Of a DNA stretch of 64,000 nucleotides, positions 56,190-64,000 are shown one piece after another. The translations under genes and the position numbers were made by a program. Within the stretch, counting starts at the first letter, position 1. Each line of letters opens with the position of its first letter. The notes beneath the pieces were generated by a model that saw only the letters and a list, made by a program, of their open reading frames with translations, did not search any database and was not told where the DNA came from. Source of the stretch: Dyella japonica A8 (GTDB lineage: Bacteria > Pseudomonadota > Gammaproteobacteria > Xanthomonadales > Rhodanobacteraceae); NCBI RefSeq assembly GCF_000725385.1, contig NZ_CP008884.1, positions 2,852,001-2,916,000 on the forward strand. The letters run 5' to 3'.

Positions 56190-56976
56190 TCGAACCCTGC
56201 TGAGTGCGAGCGTGGCCGTGCTTCTGGCGGCTTGCGTGCCCGTGGCCAACACGAACAACGGCGCGCCGCCCGACAAGATCCCCCACACCAGCAAGGCCGA
56301 GCAGAAGCAGGAGGCCGCCCGGGTGCATACCGAGCTGGCCCAGCAATACCTGGTCAACGGCGACCTGCAGGACGCGCTGGTCAAGGTCACCAAGGCGCTG
56401 CAGTTCGATCCGAACTATGTGCCCGCACACACCGTGTCCGCCGTGATCTACGAGCGCATCAACGACCTGCCCAACGCGGAGCTGCACTACCGCAAGGCGC
56501 AGTCGCTGGCGTCGGACAAGGGTGACACCAACAACAACCTCGGCTGGTTCCTGTGCAGTGCCGAGGGCAAGACGGCCGAGGCCTTGCCGTATTTCCAGAA
56601 GGCCGTGGCCGACCCGTTCTACCAGACGCCCGTGTTGGCCTGGACCAACGCCGGGGCCTGCGAGGAAAAGGGCCAGAACCTGCCGGCGGCCGAAGCGGAC
56701 TTCCGCAAGGCCATCGAAATTGACGCGAACAACGGCAGGGCGTTGTATCAGCTCGCCCATGTGCTTTATCTTCAGAATGATGCGTTCCGTGCTCGTGCCT
56801 TCATCCAGCGATTCGATGCGCTGGGTCAGCCGACGGCGGCGGCGCTCAAGCTTGGGCATGACATCGAATCACGGTTGGGCAACAGGGATGCTGCTCTCAA
56901 CTACAGCAGGCGACTGCAAAGCCAGTTCCCGGATTCGGAACAGGCGCGCGCCCTCGACGCAACCGCACGCCAATGA
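56179..56976 (+). CDS. pilF: Type IV pilus biogenesis lipoprotein PilF/PilW
   Basis: A 265-residue lipoprotein (lipobox LLAAC, Cys19) made of TPR units: [21 protein letters not shown], then NNNLGWFLC and [23 protein letters not shown]. PilF is the pilotin for the secretin PilQ in type IV pili. The chosen ATG gives [20 protein letters not shown] right at the signal; overlap with rlmN is 11 bases. No other pil gene is in the window; this placement with rlmN is conserved. Confidence 0.92.
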   Translation: MRLDRTLLSASVAVLLAACVPVANTNNGAPPDKIPHTSKAEQKQEAARVHTELAQQYLVNGDLQDALVKVTKALQFDPNYVPAHTVSAVIYERINDLPNAELHYRKAQSLASDKGDTNNNLGWFLCSAEGKTAEALPYFQKAVADPFYQTPVLAWTNAGACEEKGQNLPAAEADFRKAIEIDANNGRALYQLAHVLYLQNDAFRARAFIQRFDALGQPTAAALKLGHDIESRLGNRDAALNYSRRLQSQFPDSEQARALDATARQ

Positions 56977-58031
56977 CCTCCCAGCAGTCAAATTCGGCCA
57001 ATAGCGGCAACCGAGAATTCCACTTCAGCCAAGCACCCGACGTCACCATGGATACCGAACATTCCTCGCTGGAAGCGATCAAGGGCAGCCTTGGCGGGCG
57101 TCTGCGCGCAGCGCGCGAGGCGCGTGGGCTGGACATCGAGTCGTGCGCGCATACGCTGCGCCTGCCGACGCGCGTGCTTCGCCAGATCGAAAGCAGCGAG
57201 TACGGTGGCATCGACTATCAGGTCTACCTGGGCAGTTACCTCACCAAGTACGCGCGCTATCTCGGCGTGGACGAGGGCGAGGTGAAGGGTGAGCTTGAGC
57301 GCATCAAGCCGCCGCAGCCCTCGCTGGTGGCCACCGGTGGCATCTCGCACTCCCGTTACCTGCTCGAGAACTATGCGCGTGCCGCGACCTATGTGGTGCT
57401 GACCGCTGCCATCGTGGTACCGACCATCTGGTTGGGCGTGCGTGGCACGCTGGATCACGACGTCAGCCACCTGGCTCCGCTGGATGCCGCACCCGTGGCG
57501 CAGGTCGATGCGCCGGCGAGCAGTGCCAGCGTCCTGGCATCCCTGACGACGACGGACGCCGTGGCATCCACCCCGGCCGGCCCGCAGGACGGGGCACCTG
57601 CTGCCGCCGCACCTCAGGCTGCCCAGCCGGATGCGACGCCGCCGCAGGATCAGCCGTTGATGGCGTCCATGACGCCGTTCCCGAACCTGGGTGGCGACAC
57701 CCACACCACGCCCGCGACGCAACCTGCCGTACCGACAGCTGCCGACGCGGTCGGCAATGGTGCACACAGCCTGGTGTTGAGCCTGCAAGGGGCCAGCTGG
57801 GTTGAAGTCACCACCAAGGATGGCGCGCGTCTCGAATACGGTATTTTGCCGGCCGGCAGCTCCAAGACCTATCACAGCGACCAGCCGCTGGAAGTGCGCA
57901 TCGGCAACGCCAGTGGCGCACAGGTCATGCTGGATGGCCAGCCGATGGCGCTGGACAGCTACCGTCGTTCCAACGTCGCCCATTTCCGCGTGGAAGTGCG
58001 TGACGGCAAGGCCGCGCCGGCTGGCGCCTGA
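56973..58031 (+). CDS. rodZ: Cytoskeletal protein RodZ
   Basis: A 352-residue protein linking MreB to cell-wall synthesis. A cytoplasmic helix-turn-helix (about 36-105: LGGRLRAAREARGLDIESCA, SSEYGGIDYQVYLGSYL), one transmembrane segment (about 135-157), a long Ala/Pro/Thr-rich periplasmic linker and a C-terminal DUF4115 domain (about 262-345: VLSLQGASWVEVTTKDGARL) give the RodZ plan. It overlaps pilF by ATGA. A CCGCTCG/CGAGCGG hairpin lies at 58083 before the next gene. Confidence 0.93.
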   Translation: MTSQQSNSANSGNREFHFSQAPDVTMDTEHSSLEAIKGSLGGRLRAAREARGLDIESCAHTLRLPTRVLRQIESSEYGGIDYQVYLGSYLTKYARYLGVDEGEVKGELERIKPPQPSLVATGGISHSRYLLENYARAATYVVLTAAIVVPTIWLGVRGTLDHDVSHLAPLDAAPVAQVDAPASSASVLASLTTTDAVASTPAGPQDGAPAAAAPQAAQPDATPPQDQPLMASMTPFPNLGGDTHTTPATQPAVPTAADAVGNGAHSLVLSLQGASWVEVTTKDGARLEYGILPAGSSKTYHSDQPLEVRIGNASGAQVMLDGQPMALDSYRRSNVAHFRVEVRDGKAAPAGA

Positions 58032-58178
58032 ACCATGCCGGGCCTGTGCGGCCTGACGCAATCGGTTATGCTTGCCCATTGTCCGCTCGGTCACGAGCGG
58101 GCAAGTCGGGCTGATTTCTTTTTCGCATGACAGGTGCCCCGCAGGGCCTTTGGCGTGCGGTTCCCCCAGGGTGATTGC

Positions 58179-58823
58179 ATGGCATTTGAAGAGTACGACG
58201 ACTACGAACAGAGCGAACGCGTACAGCAGTGGTTGCGCCAGAACGGCCTGTCCATCGTCGTCGGCATCGCCATTGGTCTGGTCGGCATCTTTGGCTGGCA
58301 GCAGTGGAACAAGCACAAGGACGAGCACCAGGCCGAGGCGGCCAACCTTTACCAGCAGATCCAGGTGGCCGTGGCGTCCGGCAAGACCGACAGCGCCGAC
58401 CAGCTGACCGAGCAGTTGACCAAGGACTACACCGATTCGACCTACGCCATTTTTGCGATGGGCGATCGGGCCGAGCGCCAGGCGCAGGCCAAGCAGTTGG
58501 ACAAGGCCCTGGAAACGCTGGGCTGGGCCGAGACCCATGCTTCCGATCCCAACCTGAAGGCGCTGTCGCAGATGCGCATTGCGCGAGTGCTGCTGGCGCA
58601 GGGCAAGGGCGCGGATGCGCTGGCCGCGCTGGACCGCATGCCGGCAAAAGCCTACGAAGGCGTTGCCGAGGAACTACGCGGCGATGTGCTGGTCAAGCTT
58701 GGGCGCCCGGACGATGCCCGTAAGGCATACGTAGCCGCCAAGGCGGCAATGGGTGAGACCGCGCCTCAGAGCGTGCAGATGAAAATCGATGATCTGGCCG
58801 TGGCCGGGAAGCAGGGTGCATGA
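58179..58823 (+). CDS. yfgM: YfgM family protein (SecYEG translocon-associated)
   Basis: A 214-residue protein with a short N-terminal cytoplasmic part (YDDYEQSERVQQWLRQNG), one transmembrane helix (LSIVVGIAIGLVGIFGWQQW) and a periplasmic TPR domain: YfgM layout, an ancillary SecYEG subunit that cooperates with the PpiD chaperone. Starts at the ATG at 58179 after a plausible site; a 15-residue extension in frame is doubtful. Coupled to bamB by ATGA. Confidence 0.9.
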   Translation: MAFEEYDDYEQSERVQQWLRQNGLSIVVGIAIGLVGIFGWQQWNKHKDEHQAEAANLYQQIQVAVASGKTDSADQLTEQLTKDYTDSTYAIFAMGDRAERQAQAKQLDKALETLGWAETHASDPNLKALSQMRIARVLLAQGKGADALAALDRMPAKAYEGVAEELRGDVLVKLGRPDDARKAYVAAKAAMGETAPQSVQMKIDDLAVAGKQGA

Positions 58824-60046
58824 AACCTGAAGTGAAGAAGCGCGGTGCGATGAGTCGCGTATGGCTGGTGGCGCTGACCTCCCTGGTGGTCCTCGCCGGT
58901 TGCCACTCGTTCAAGAAGGAAAACGTCCAGCCGCCGACCCCGCTGGCCAAGGACTTCAAGCCCACCGCCCAGGTCTCCAAGCTGTGGACCACGAGCGTGG
59001 GTGATGGTGCTGGCGACAGCGGCGTGCGCCTGCGTCCGGCGTTCGCCGACGGTGTCCTCTACGCCTGCAGCACCGACGGCAAGGTCGCCGCCATCGACGC
59101 CACCAGCGGCAAGACGCTGTGGTCGAAGAGTTCGCGTACCAAGGGCTGGTTCGGCTGGGGCGACAAGAAGCGCGCCGACGCCTTGTATGCAGGCGGTCCG
59201 GCCGTGTCCGGCGACCTGCTCGTAGTCGGTACGCTCGATGGCCACGTCTACGGCATCAGTGCGAAGGACGGCAGCCCCCGCTGGGAATCGGTCGTCAACT
59301 CCGAAATGATTTCCGCGCCGGTCATCTCCGGCAACCTGGTGGTCGCCCGTACCCAGGACGGTCGCCTTTACGGTTTCGACAGTGCCACCGGTGAGCGCCG
59401 CTGGGTCTACGATCAGGACACCGTGCCGCTGCTCAGCCTGCGCGGCAATGGCCCGCTGCTGGTGGCCAACGGCGTGGTGTTCTATGGCAGCGACGCCGGC
59501 AAGCTGGTCGCGCTGCGCCTGGACAATGGCGAGAAGCTGTGGGAGCAGACGCTCGCCAGCGGCGAAGGCCGCACCGAGATCGATCGCCTGGCGGATGCCG
59601 ACGGCGGCATCCTGCTCTCCGGCACCACCCTGTACGGCGCCGCCTTTCACGGCAACCTCGCCGCGATCGACGGCCCCAGCGGTCGCCCGCTGTGGGGGCG
59701 TCCGTTCTCCACCTTCACCTCGCTGGACGTCACCGACACCGCCATCTATGGCGTGAACGACGAGTCGCAGGTGTGGTCGTTCGACAAGAGCGGCGGCGCG
59801 GACATGTGGAAGAACGATGCGCTCAAGTATCGCTGGCTGACCGGTCCGGCCGTGCTGGGCAACTACGTCGTGGTTGGCGACATCGAGGGCTACGTGCACT
59901 TCCTGCAGACCGGCGACGGTGCGCTGGCCGCGCGCGAGCGACTGTCGAAGAAGGCTATTCGCGCCCAGCCGCTGGTGGTGGGTGACATCGTGTACGTCGA
60001 GGACGTGAAGGGCCGCATCGGCGCTTACCGTCTCGGCGGTCGCTGA
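58820..60046 (+). CDS. bamB: Outer membrane assembly lipoprotein BamB
   Basis: A 408-residue lipoprotein (lipobox VVLAGC, C28) with an eight-bladed PQQ-type beta-propeller: repeated W..S..G segments such as GKTLWSKSSRT, GSPRWESVV, GERRWVYD, GEKLWEQT and GRPLWGRP. BamB supports the BAM complex in inserting outer-membrane proteins. An internal start at residue 11 (MSRVWL) is possible, but the ATGA overlap with yfgM favours 58820. Confidence 0.94.
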   Translation: MKPEVKKRGAMSRVWLVALTSLVVLAGCHSFKKENVQPPTPLAKDFKPTAQVSKLWTTSVGDGAGDSGVRLRPAFADGVLYACSTDGKVAAIDATSGKTLWSKSSRTKGWFGWGDKKRADALYAGGPAVSGDLLVVGTLDGHVYGISAKDGSPRWESVVNSEMISAPVISGNLVVARTQDGRLYGFDSATGERRWVYDQDTVPLLSLRGNGPLLVANGVVFYGSDAGKLVALRLDNGEKLWEQTLASGEGRTEIDRLADADGGILLSGTTLYGAAFHGNLAAIDGPSGRPLWGRPFSTFTSLDVTDTAIYGVNDESQVWSFDKSGGADMWKNDALKYRWLTGPAVLGNYVVVGDIEGYVHFLQTGDGALAARERLSKKAIRAQPLVVGDIVYVEDVKGRIGAYRLGGR

Positions 60047-60070
60047 TCGTATCCAAAGGTTGTCTGACTC

Positions 60071-61471
60071 ATGCTGCCCGTCGTTGCCCTGGTCGGTCGT
60101 CCCAATGTCGGTAAATCGACCCTCTTCAACGCACTGACGCGCAGCCGCGACGCCCTGGTGGCCGACATGCCGGGCGTCACGCGAGATCGTCACTACGGCG
60201 TGTGCCGCACTGGTGCACGCCCGTTCGTGGTGGTGGATACCGGCGGTCTTTCCGGTGAAGAAGAGGGCATCGAGGGCCTTACCGCGCAGCAGGTGCGCCT
60301 CGCTATCGAGGAGGCCAGCGTGCTGGTCTTCGTGGTGGATGCACGCGATGGCCTGCTGCCGCAGGACCGCACCATCCTCGACGAGCTGCGCCGCAGCGGC
60401 AAGCCGATCATCGCGGCGGTCAACAAGACCGATGGCCTTGATCTGCAGAACGCCATGGCGGAGTTCGCCGCCTTCGGCATCGCCAACACGTTGCCGCTGG
60501 CTGCTGCGCACAACCGCGGCACCGAGGATCTCGTGGCGTCGGCGCTCACGCTGCTGCCCGAGGACGAGCACGAAGAAGTCGAACCAGGTGACGCGGACAG
60601 CATCCGCGTCGCCATCGTGGGCCGCCCGAACGCGGGCAAGTCCACCCTGATCAATCGCCTGCTGGGCGAGGATCGCCTGATCGTTTCCAACGTGGCCGGC
60701 ACCACGCGTGACCCGATCCGAGTGTCGCTGGAGCGCGACGGCCGCAAGTACACCCTGATCGATACCGCTGGCGTGCGTCGCAAGGCGCGCGTCGAAGAGG
60801 CGGTAGAGAAATTCAGCGTCATCAAGACGCTGCAGTCGATGGCCGCCGCGCAGGTCGTGGTGGTGATGATCGATGCGCGCGAGAACCTGGCTGACCAGGA
60901 TCTCACCCTGATCGGTCATGCCGTGGACGAGGGCAGGGCGCTGGTCATCGCCGTCAACAAGTGGGACGGCATGGATAGCTACCAGCGCGAGCAGTGCCAG
61001 AAGGCGCTGGAACGCCGCCTGCAGTTCGTCGACTGGGCCAAGACGGTATTCATCTCGGCCTTGCATGGTTCAGGTCTGCGCGAGCTGATGAAATCCGTCG
61101 TGCGCGCCCACCAGGCGGCGACCAAGGAGCTGGGTTCGTCCGAGCTCACCAAGACGCTCGAGCGCGCCTACGAGAGTTATCAGCCGCCGCTGGTGCGTGG
61201 CCATGCCCCCAAGCTGCGCTTCGCGCATCCGGGCGGCACCAACCCGCCGACCATCGTCATTCACGGCAGCCGCACCAAGCACATCGCGCCGGCTTACCGC
61301 CGCTATCTGGAAAACTTCTTCCGCAAGCGCTATCGCCTGGAAGGCACGCCAATCCGCATCGAGTTCCGCGACGGCGAGAATCCCTTCGCCGGCAAGAAGA
61401 ACGTGCTCACGGACAGCCAGAAGCGCAAGCGCCAGCGCATGATCCGCGAGATGAAGAAGCGCAAGCGCTAA
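60071..61471 (+). CDS. der: Ribosome biogenesis GTPase Der (EngA)
   Basis: A 466-residue protein with two adjacent GTPase domains and a C-terminal KH-like domain, used in 50S subunit assembly. GRPNVGKST and GRPNAGKST are the two G1 motifs; DTGGLSGEEE and DTAGVRRKARV the G3 regions; NKTDGLD and NKWDGMD the G4 regions. The C-terminal FFRKRYRLEGTPIRIEFRDG and NPF segments complete it. yfgM-bamB-der is a conserved order. Confidence 0.97.
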   Translation: MLPVVALVGRPNVGKSTLFNALTRSRDALVADMPGVTRDRHYGVCRTGARPFVVVDTGGLSGEEEGIEGLTAQQVRLAIEEASVLVFVVDARDGLLPQDRTILDELRRSGKPIIAAVNKTDGLDLQNAMAEFAAFGIANTLPLAAAHNRGTEDLVASALTLLPEDEHEEVEPGDADSIRVAIVGRPNAGKSTLINRLLGEDRLIVSNVAGTTRDPIRVSLERDGRKYTLIDTAGVRRKARVEEAVEKFSVIKTLQSMAAAQVVVVMIDARENLADQDLTLIGHAVDEGRALVIAVNKWDGMDSYQREQCQKALERRLQFVDWAKTVFISALHGSGLRELMKSVVRAHQAATKELGSSELTKTLERAYESYQPPLVRGHAPKLRFAHPGGTNPPTIVIHGSRTKHIAPAYRRYLENFFRKRYRLEGTPIRIEFRDGENPFAGKKNVLTDSQKRKRQRMIREMKKRKR

Positions 61472-61486
61472 GCCTCTTGCCTTGCC

Positions 61487-61623
61487 TGTGGGAGCGCACC
61501 CTGTGCGCGACCGCGGCGTAACGGTTTTCCTCGGCATTCATTCCTGCGCTGGTTTTGGGGCATGTCGCGCTGGTGAGCGCGATGTTTGCCTCGCGCCCGT
61601 CGCGCACAGGGTGCGCTCCCACA
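61487..61623. repeat. Family B palindromic repeat pair, long spacer
   Basis: 25-bp perfect inverted ends (left 61487-61511, right 61599-61623) beginning TGTGGGAGCGCACCCTGTGC, the same arm as at 41072, here around 87 bp of unique DNA. Fills most of the der-moeB gap. Confidence 0.85.
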
Positions 61624-61671
61624 AGTAGCGGCACGCTTGGACGCACCGCCGCGCCGCCGTAAGCTAGCCCC

Positions 61672-62838
61672 ATGACAAGCCTCAATCGCGACCGTTGGCT
61701 GGATTCCCTGCGGGCCAGCATTCCCGAGATTTCCCCCGCCGAGGCACTCGCGGGGCAGGCGCAAGGCGGCCTGTTGATCGACGTGCGTGAGGACGGCGAG
61801 CGCGCCGGCGGCACGCCGGTGGGCGCGGTGGGTTTGTCCCGTGGTTTCCTTGAACTGCGCATTGAACAGATCGAGGCGGATCGCGATCGTTCCCTCCTCG
61901 TGTTGTGCGGCAGTGGCCAGCGCTCGCTGCTGGCGGCCGAAGCGCTGCAGCGCATGGGGTACGCCCGGGTAGCATCGGTGGCCGGCGGCTTCCAGCGCTG
62001 GAAGGCCGAGGGCTTGCCGATCGCCGCAGCGGCCATGGACAGCGACGCCGCCGAGCGGTACGCGCGACAGTTGCAGTTGCCGCAGGTGGGCGAAGCGGGG
62101 CAGGCAAAACTGACGGCGGCGCGCGTGGCGCTGCTGGGCGCCGGTGGCCTGGGTGCGCCGGCGGCGCTCTATCTGGCGGCTGCCGGCGTTGGGCAGCTCA
62201 CCCTGATCGACGACGATCGCGTCGAGCGCTCCAACCTGCATCGGCAGATCATCCATGCAGATGCCCGCGTGGGCATGCTTAAGACGGAATCCGCACGGAT
62301 CGCGCTGTCCGCACTCAATCCTCGCGTGCGGGTAGAGATTCGCAACGAGCGCCTGCAGGCCGACAACGTCGAGCGTCTGTTGGCGGATCACGACGTGATC
62401 ATCGATGGCGCGGACAATTTCCCGGCGCGTTACCTGGTGGCCGCTGCCTCACAGCGCCTGCGGCTTCCAATGGTTTACGGAGCGGTCGAGCGTTTCACCG
62501 GGCAGGTCAGCGTGTTCGATCCACGTCGCGCGGATTCGCCGTGTTATCGCTGCCTGTTCCCCGAGCCACCCGCAGCCGTGGATGCGCCCAATTGCAGCGA
62601 GGCGGGGGTGCTTGGCGTGCTGCCCGGCATCGTTGGCCTGTTGCAGGCAACCGAGGCACTCAAGCTCATCCTTGCCATGGGCGAGCCGCTGGTCGGGCGC
62701 CTGCTGCATGTCGATGCGCTGGGCATGCGTTTCCGCGAGACGCGCTTGCCCCGTGATCCCGCTTGCCCCGGTTGCGGCAAGGCCGCTGTGTTCCAGGGCT
62801 ACCAGGATCTGGTGGAGCTCTGCGCGTCGGCAGGCTGA
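61672..62838 (+). CDS. MoeB/ThiF-family adenylyltransferase with N-terminal rhodanese domain
   Basis: A 388-residue fusion. Residues about 15-120 are a rhodanese domain with active-site C79 (CGSGQR). The rest is an E1-like domain: GAGGLG (from G156), the Arg/Asn HRQ segment (ERSNLHRQI), the E1-like C308 (APNCSEAG) and a zinc site from CYRC and CPGC. The enzyme should adenylate a ubiquitin-like carrier (MoaD or ThiS) and may deliver persulfide sulfur. Rhodanese is usually at the C-terminus in MoeZ/MOCS3; here it is at the N-terminus. No MoaD gene is adjacent, so the partner is open. Confidence 0.88.
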   Translation: MTSLNRDRWLDSLRASIPEISPAEALAGQAQGGLLIDVREDGERAGGTPVGAVGLSRGFLELRIEQIEADRDRSLLVLCGSGQRSLLAAEALQRMGYARVASVAGGFQRWKAEGLPIAAAAMDSDAAERYARQLQLPQVGEAGQAKLTAARVALLGAGGLGAPAALYLAAAGVGQLTLIDDDRVERSNLHRQIIHADARVGMLKTESARIALSALNPRVRVEIRNERLQADNVERLLADHDVIIDGADNFPARYLVAAASQRLRLPMVYGAVERFTGQVSVFDPRRADSPCYRCLFPEPPAAVDAPNCSEAGVLGVLPGIVGLLQATEALKLILAMGEPLVGRLLHVDALGMRFRETRLPRDPACPGCGKAAVFQGYQDLVELCASAG

Positions 62839-63966
62839 TCAGTCCAGATCGCTGGCAACAAGCGAATAGATCGCCGCGTCCAAGGCTTCCCCGCGCAGCA
62901 TGAGTCGTTTGCGGGCGATACCCTCGAACTGTGCACCTGATTTCTCGGCGCCGCGGCGGCTGGCCAGGTTGTCGGTGGCGATCACCATTTCCAGTCGCTT
63001 CAATTCCGTTTTGTGCAGCACATGTCTGGCCAGCAGACGTACTGCATTGGTCCCCACGCCATGGTCCTGGCAGCTTCGTCGTATCCAGCAGCCGACATTG
63101 GCCGTGCCGTTGTCGGACTGCCAGTTGTTGAGCACGATGCTGCCCATCAATTCGTCCGTCTCGCGGTTGACGATGGCAACGGCGCGTTGATCGCCAATGC
63201 CGTGCCAAGCCAGACGCGTCTTCGTGATCCAGTGCAGGCCGTCCTCCATGCTGAAGCCGGGAGTGCACCAGCTCAGGAAGCGGCTGATGCTCTCCATGGA
63301 TTCATGCAGGGATGCGTGCAGCGCAGGCGCGTCACTGTGGCGGAATGGGCGCAGGCGCAGCTTGCCTTCTTCCAGGACCGGGCCCGGCGACGTCTCGCCC
63401 TGCTCGGGAGGCAGCAGCGAATACACCGCGGCGGGGCTGGCCTCTCCCTGAAGCATGATGCGGTTGGGCGACATACCGTCGAAGTAGGCACCCAGGTGCT
63501 GCGCGGTGCTTCGACTCGCCTTGTTGTCGACCGCAACGACAATCTCGATGCGGACCAGCCCCAGCACGTCGAACCCGAACGCAGCGAGGGCCTTGGCCGC
63601 GCGTGCCGCCACGCCTTGCCCCTGGGCCGACTCGCGCACCCAGTAGCCGAGATTGGCGCTACCCCGTTTGGGATCGATGCGGTTGAGGCCGACGTCGCCC
63701 AGTACCCGGCCATCCGCGTCAAAGATGCCGAAGGTATAGGCATCGCCACGTTCGCGGGCGGATCGGCAGGCCTCGATCCAGTTTGCGCTGTCGTCCTGGC
63801 TATAGCCTTCATGCAGCCAGGGCAGCCAGGGTGATACGGAGGCAATGGATTCGCGTGCCGCCTCGAACAGGGCTTGGGCATCGCCGGGTTGCCAGGCGCG
63901 CAGGCGAATGCCCTGGGCGTCCAGCTCGAAAGGGGTGGTGATGTCCATCGTGTCAGCCACTGGCAT
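62839..63966 (-). CDS. Tandem GNAT-family N-acetyltransferase (RimJ/RimL-like)
   Basis: A 375-residue protein built of two complete GNAT domains (about 12-185 and 200-370). The halves keep the same end: GAYFDGMSPNRIMLQGEASP and GAQFEGIARKRLMLRGEALD, then AAVYSLL and AAIYSLV, so they arose by internal duplication. Acetyl-CoA loop segments are SAQGQGVAARAAK and SCQDHGVGTNAVR (both lack the full Q/RxxGxG/A in one case). RimJ/RimL-like acetyltransferases modify protein N-termini or drugs; substrate unknown. A start at 63948 is also possible. Its stop touches the MoeB gene end. Confidence 0.82.
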   Translation of the reverse strand: MPVADTMDITTPFELDAQGIRLRAWQPGDAQALFEAARESIASVSPWLPWLHEGYSQDDSANWIEACRSARERGDAYTFGIFDADGRVLGDVGLNRIDPKRGSANLGYWVRESAQGQGVAARAAKALAAFGFDVLGLVRIEIVVAVDNKASRSTAQHLGAYFDGMSPNRIMLQGEASPAAVYSLLPPEQGETSPGPVLEEGKLRLRPFRHSDAPALHASLHESMESISRFLSWCTPGFSMEDGLHWITKTRLAWHGIGDQRAVAIVNRETDELMGSIVLNNWQSDNGTANVGCWIRRSCQDHGVGTNAVRLLARHVLHKTELKRLEMVIATDNLASRRGAEKSGAQFEGIARKRLMLRGEALDAAIYSLVASDLD

Positions 63967-64000
63967 GCTCCCCGGGATGTCGTTTGTATGAGTGCGGCCG

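Noticed and set aside
57091..57285. Extra short frames inside rodZ and similar genes
   Set aside because: Arg/Ser/Ala-rich out-of-frame shadows typical of high-GC coding sequence.
58766..61066. A 766-codon minus-strand frame opposite bamB and der
   Set aside because: Runs antisense across two genuine genes and their gap; no protein-like features.

Overview
The window looks like chromosomal DNA of a gammaproteobacterium of the Xanthomonadales, most likely Rhodanobacteraceae (Dyella, Luteibacter, Rhodanobacter type). This is an inference from high-GC codon use, the long LigA, FabV as enoyl reductase, the KDO/LPS gene kdsB, the type IV pilus gene pilF, ClpS/ClpA next to infA, and two dispersed palindromic repeat families. 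No insertion sequence, integrase, phage or CRISPR array was seen. Most of the window is core genome with short accessory stretches.

Layout. 1-6 kb: a lipoprotein tail, yciI-bolA, then smc-zipA. 6-24 kb: an accessory block holding a cardiolipin-synthase-like lipoprotein, a TetR/SDR pair with matching palindromes, a lipase-like lipoprotein, a MocR regulator with divergent small genes, a Fur-box-linked DUF3325/DUF3649-like/PepSY operon, an OprP-like porin with a possible lipobox, fabV, a CPA2 antiporter, an MFS pump, rnk and a PAP2 protein. 24-28 kb: ligA-epmA-VOC protein, closed by a strong terminator. 28-33 kb: aqpZ, an MHS transporter and the nudJ-mnmA-hflD operon. 33-36 kb: clpS, clpA, infA. 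36-42 kb: a PHA-system protein, an FHA membrane protein, the serC-pheA-aroA amino-acid cluster, kdsB and a 52-residue membrane protein. 42-46 kb: a TonB-C protein, a low-molecular-weight phosphatase, uvrC-pgsA and tRNA-Gly(GCC). 46-49.5 kb: cycA, a 2OG oxygenase, DUF2058 and DUF202 proteins. 49.5-54.3 kb: a beta-oxidation operon, psrA-fadN-fadA, with two PsrA-type operators upstream. 54.4-61.5 kb: ndk, a tandem hairpin array, then rlmN-pilF-rodZ-yfgM-bamB-der. 61.7-64 kb: a rhodanese-MoeB fusion and a tandem GNAT protein.

How the genes fit together. Several blocks are translationally coupled by ATGA or GTGA overlaps (yciI/bolA, ligA/epmA, nudJ/mnmA, pilF/rodZ, yfgM/bamB, DUF3325/DUF3649). smc-zipA-ligA usually lie together in this order; here about 18 kb separates zipA from ligA. 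The fad operon, its regulator and its operators form a self-contained fatty-acid-responsive unit.

The most unusual element is at 54862-54975. It holds four 18-nt hairpins with 6-nt loops, arranged as a duplicated pair with compensatory stem changes. Read on the minus strand, every loop has the form ANGGAN, the signature of RsmA/CsrA-binding hairpins. It may be a sequestering RNA or a dispersed hairpin repeat; the sequence alone does not decide. Coordinates and motifs were read by eye; no database search was run.
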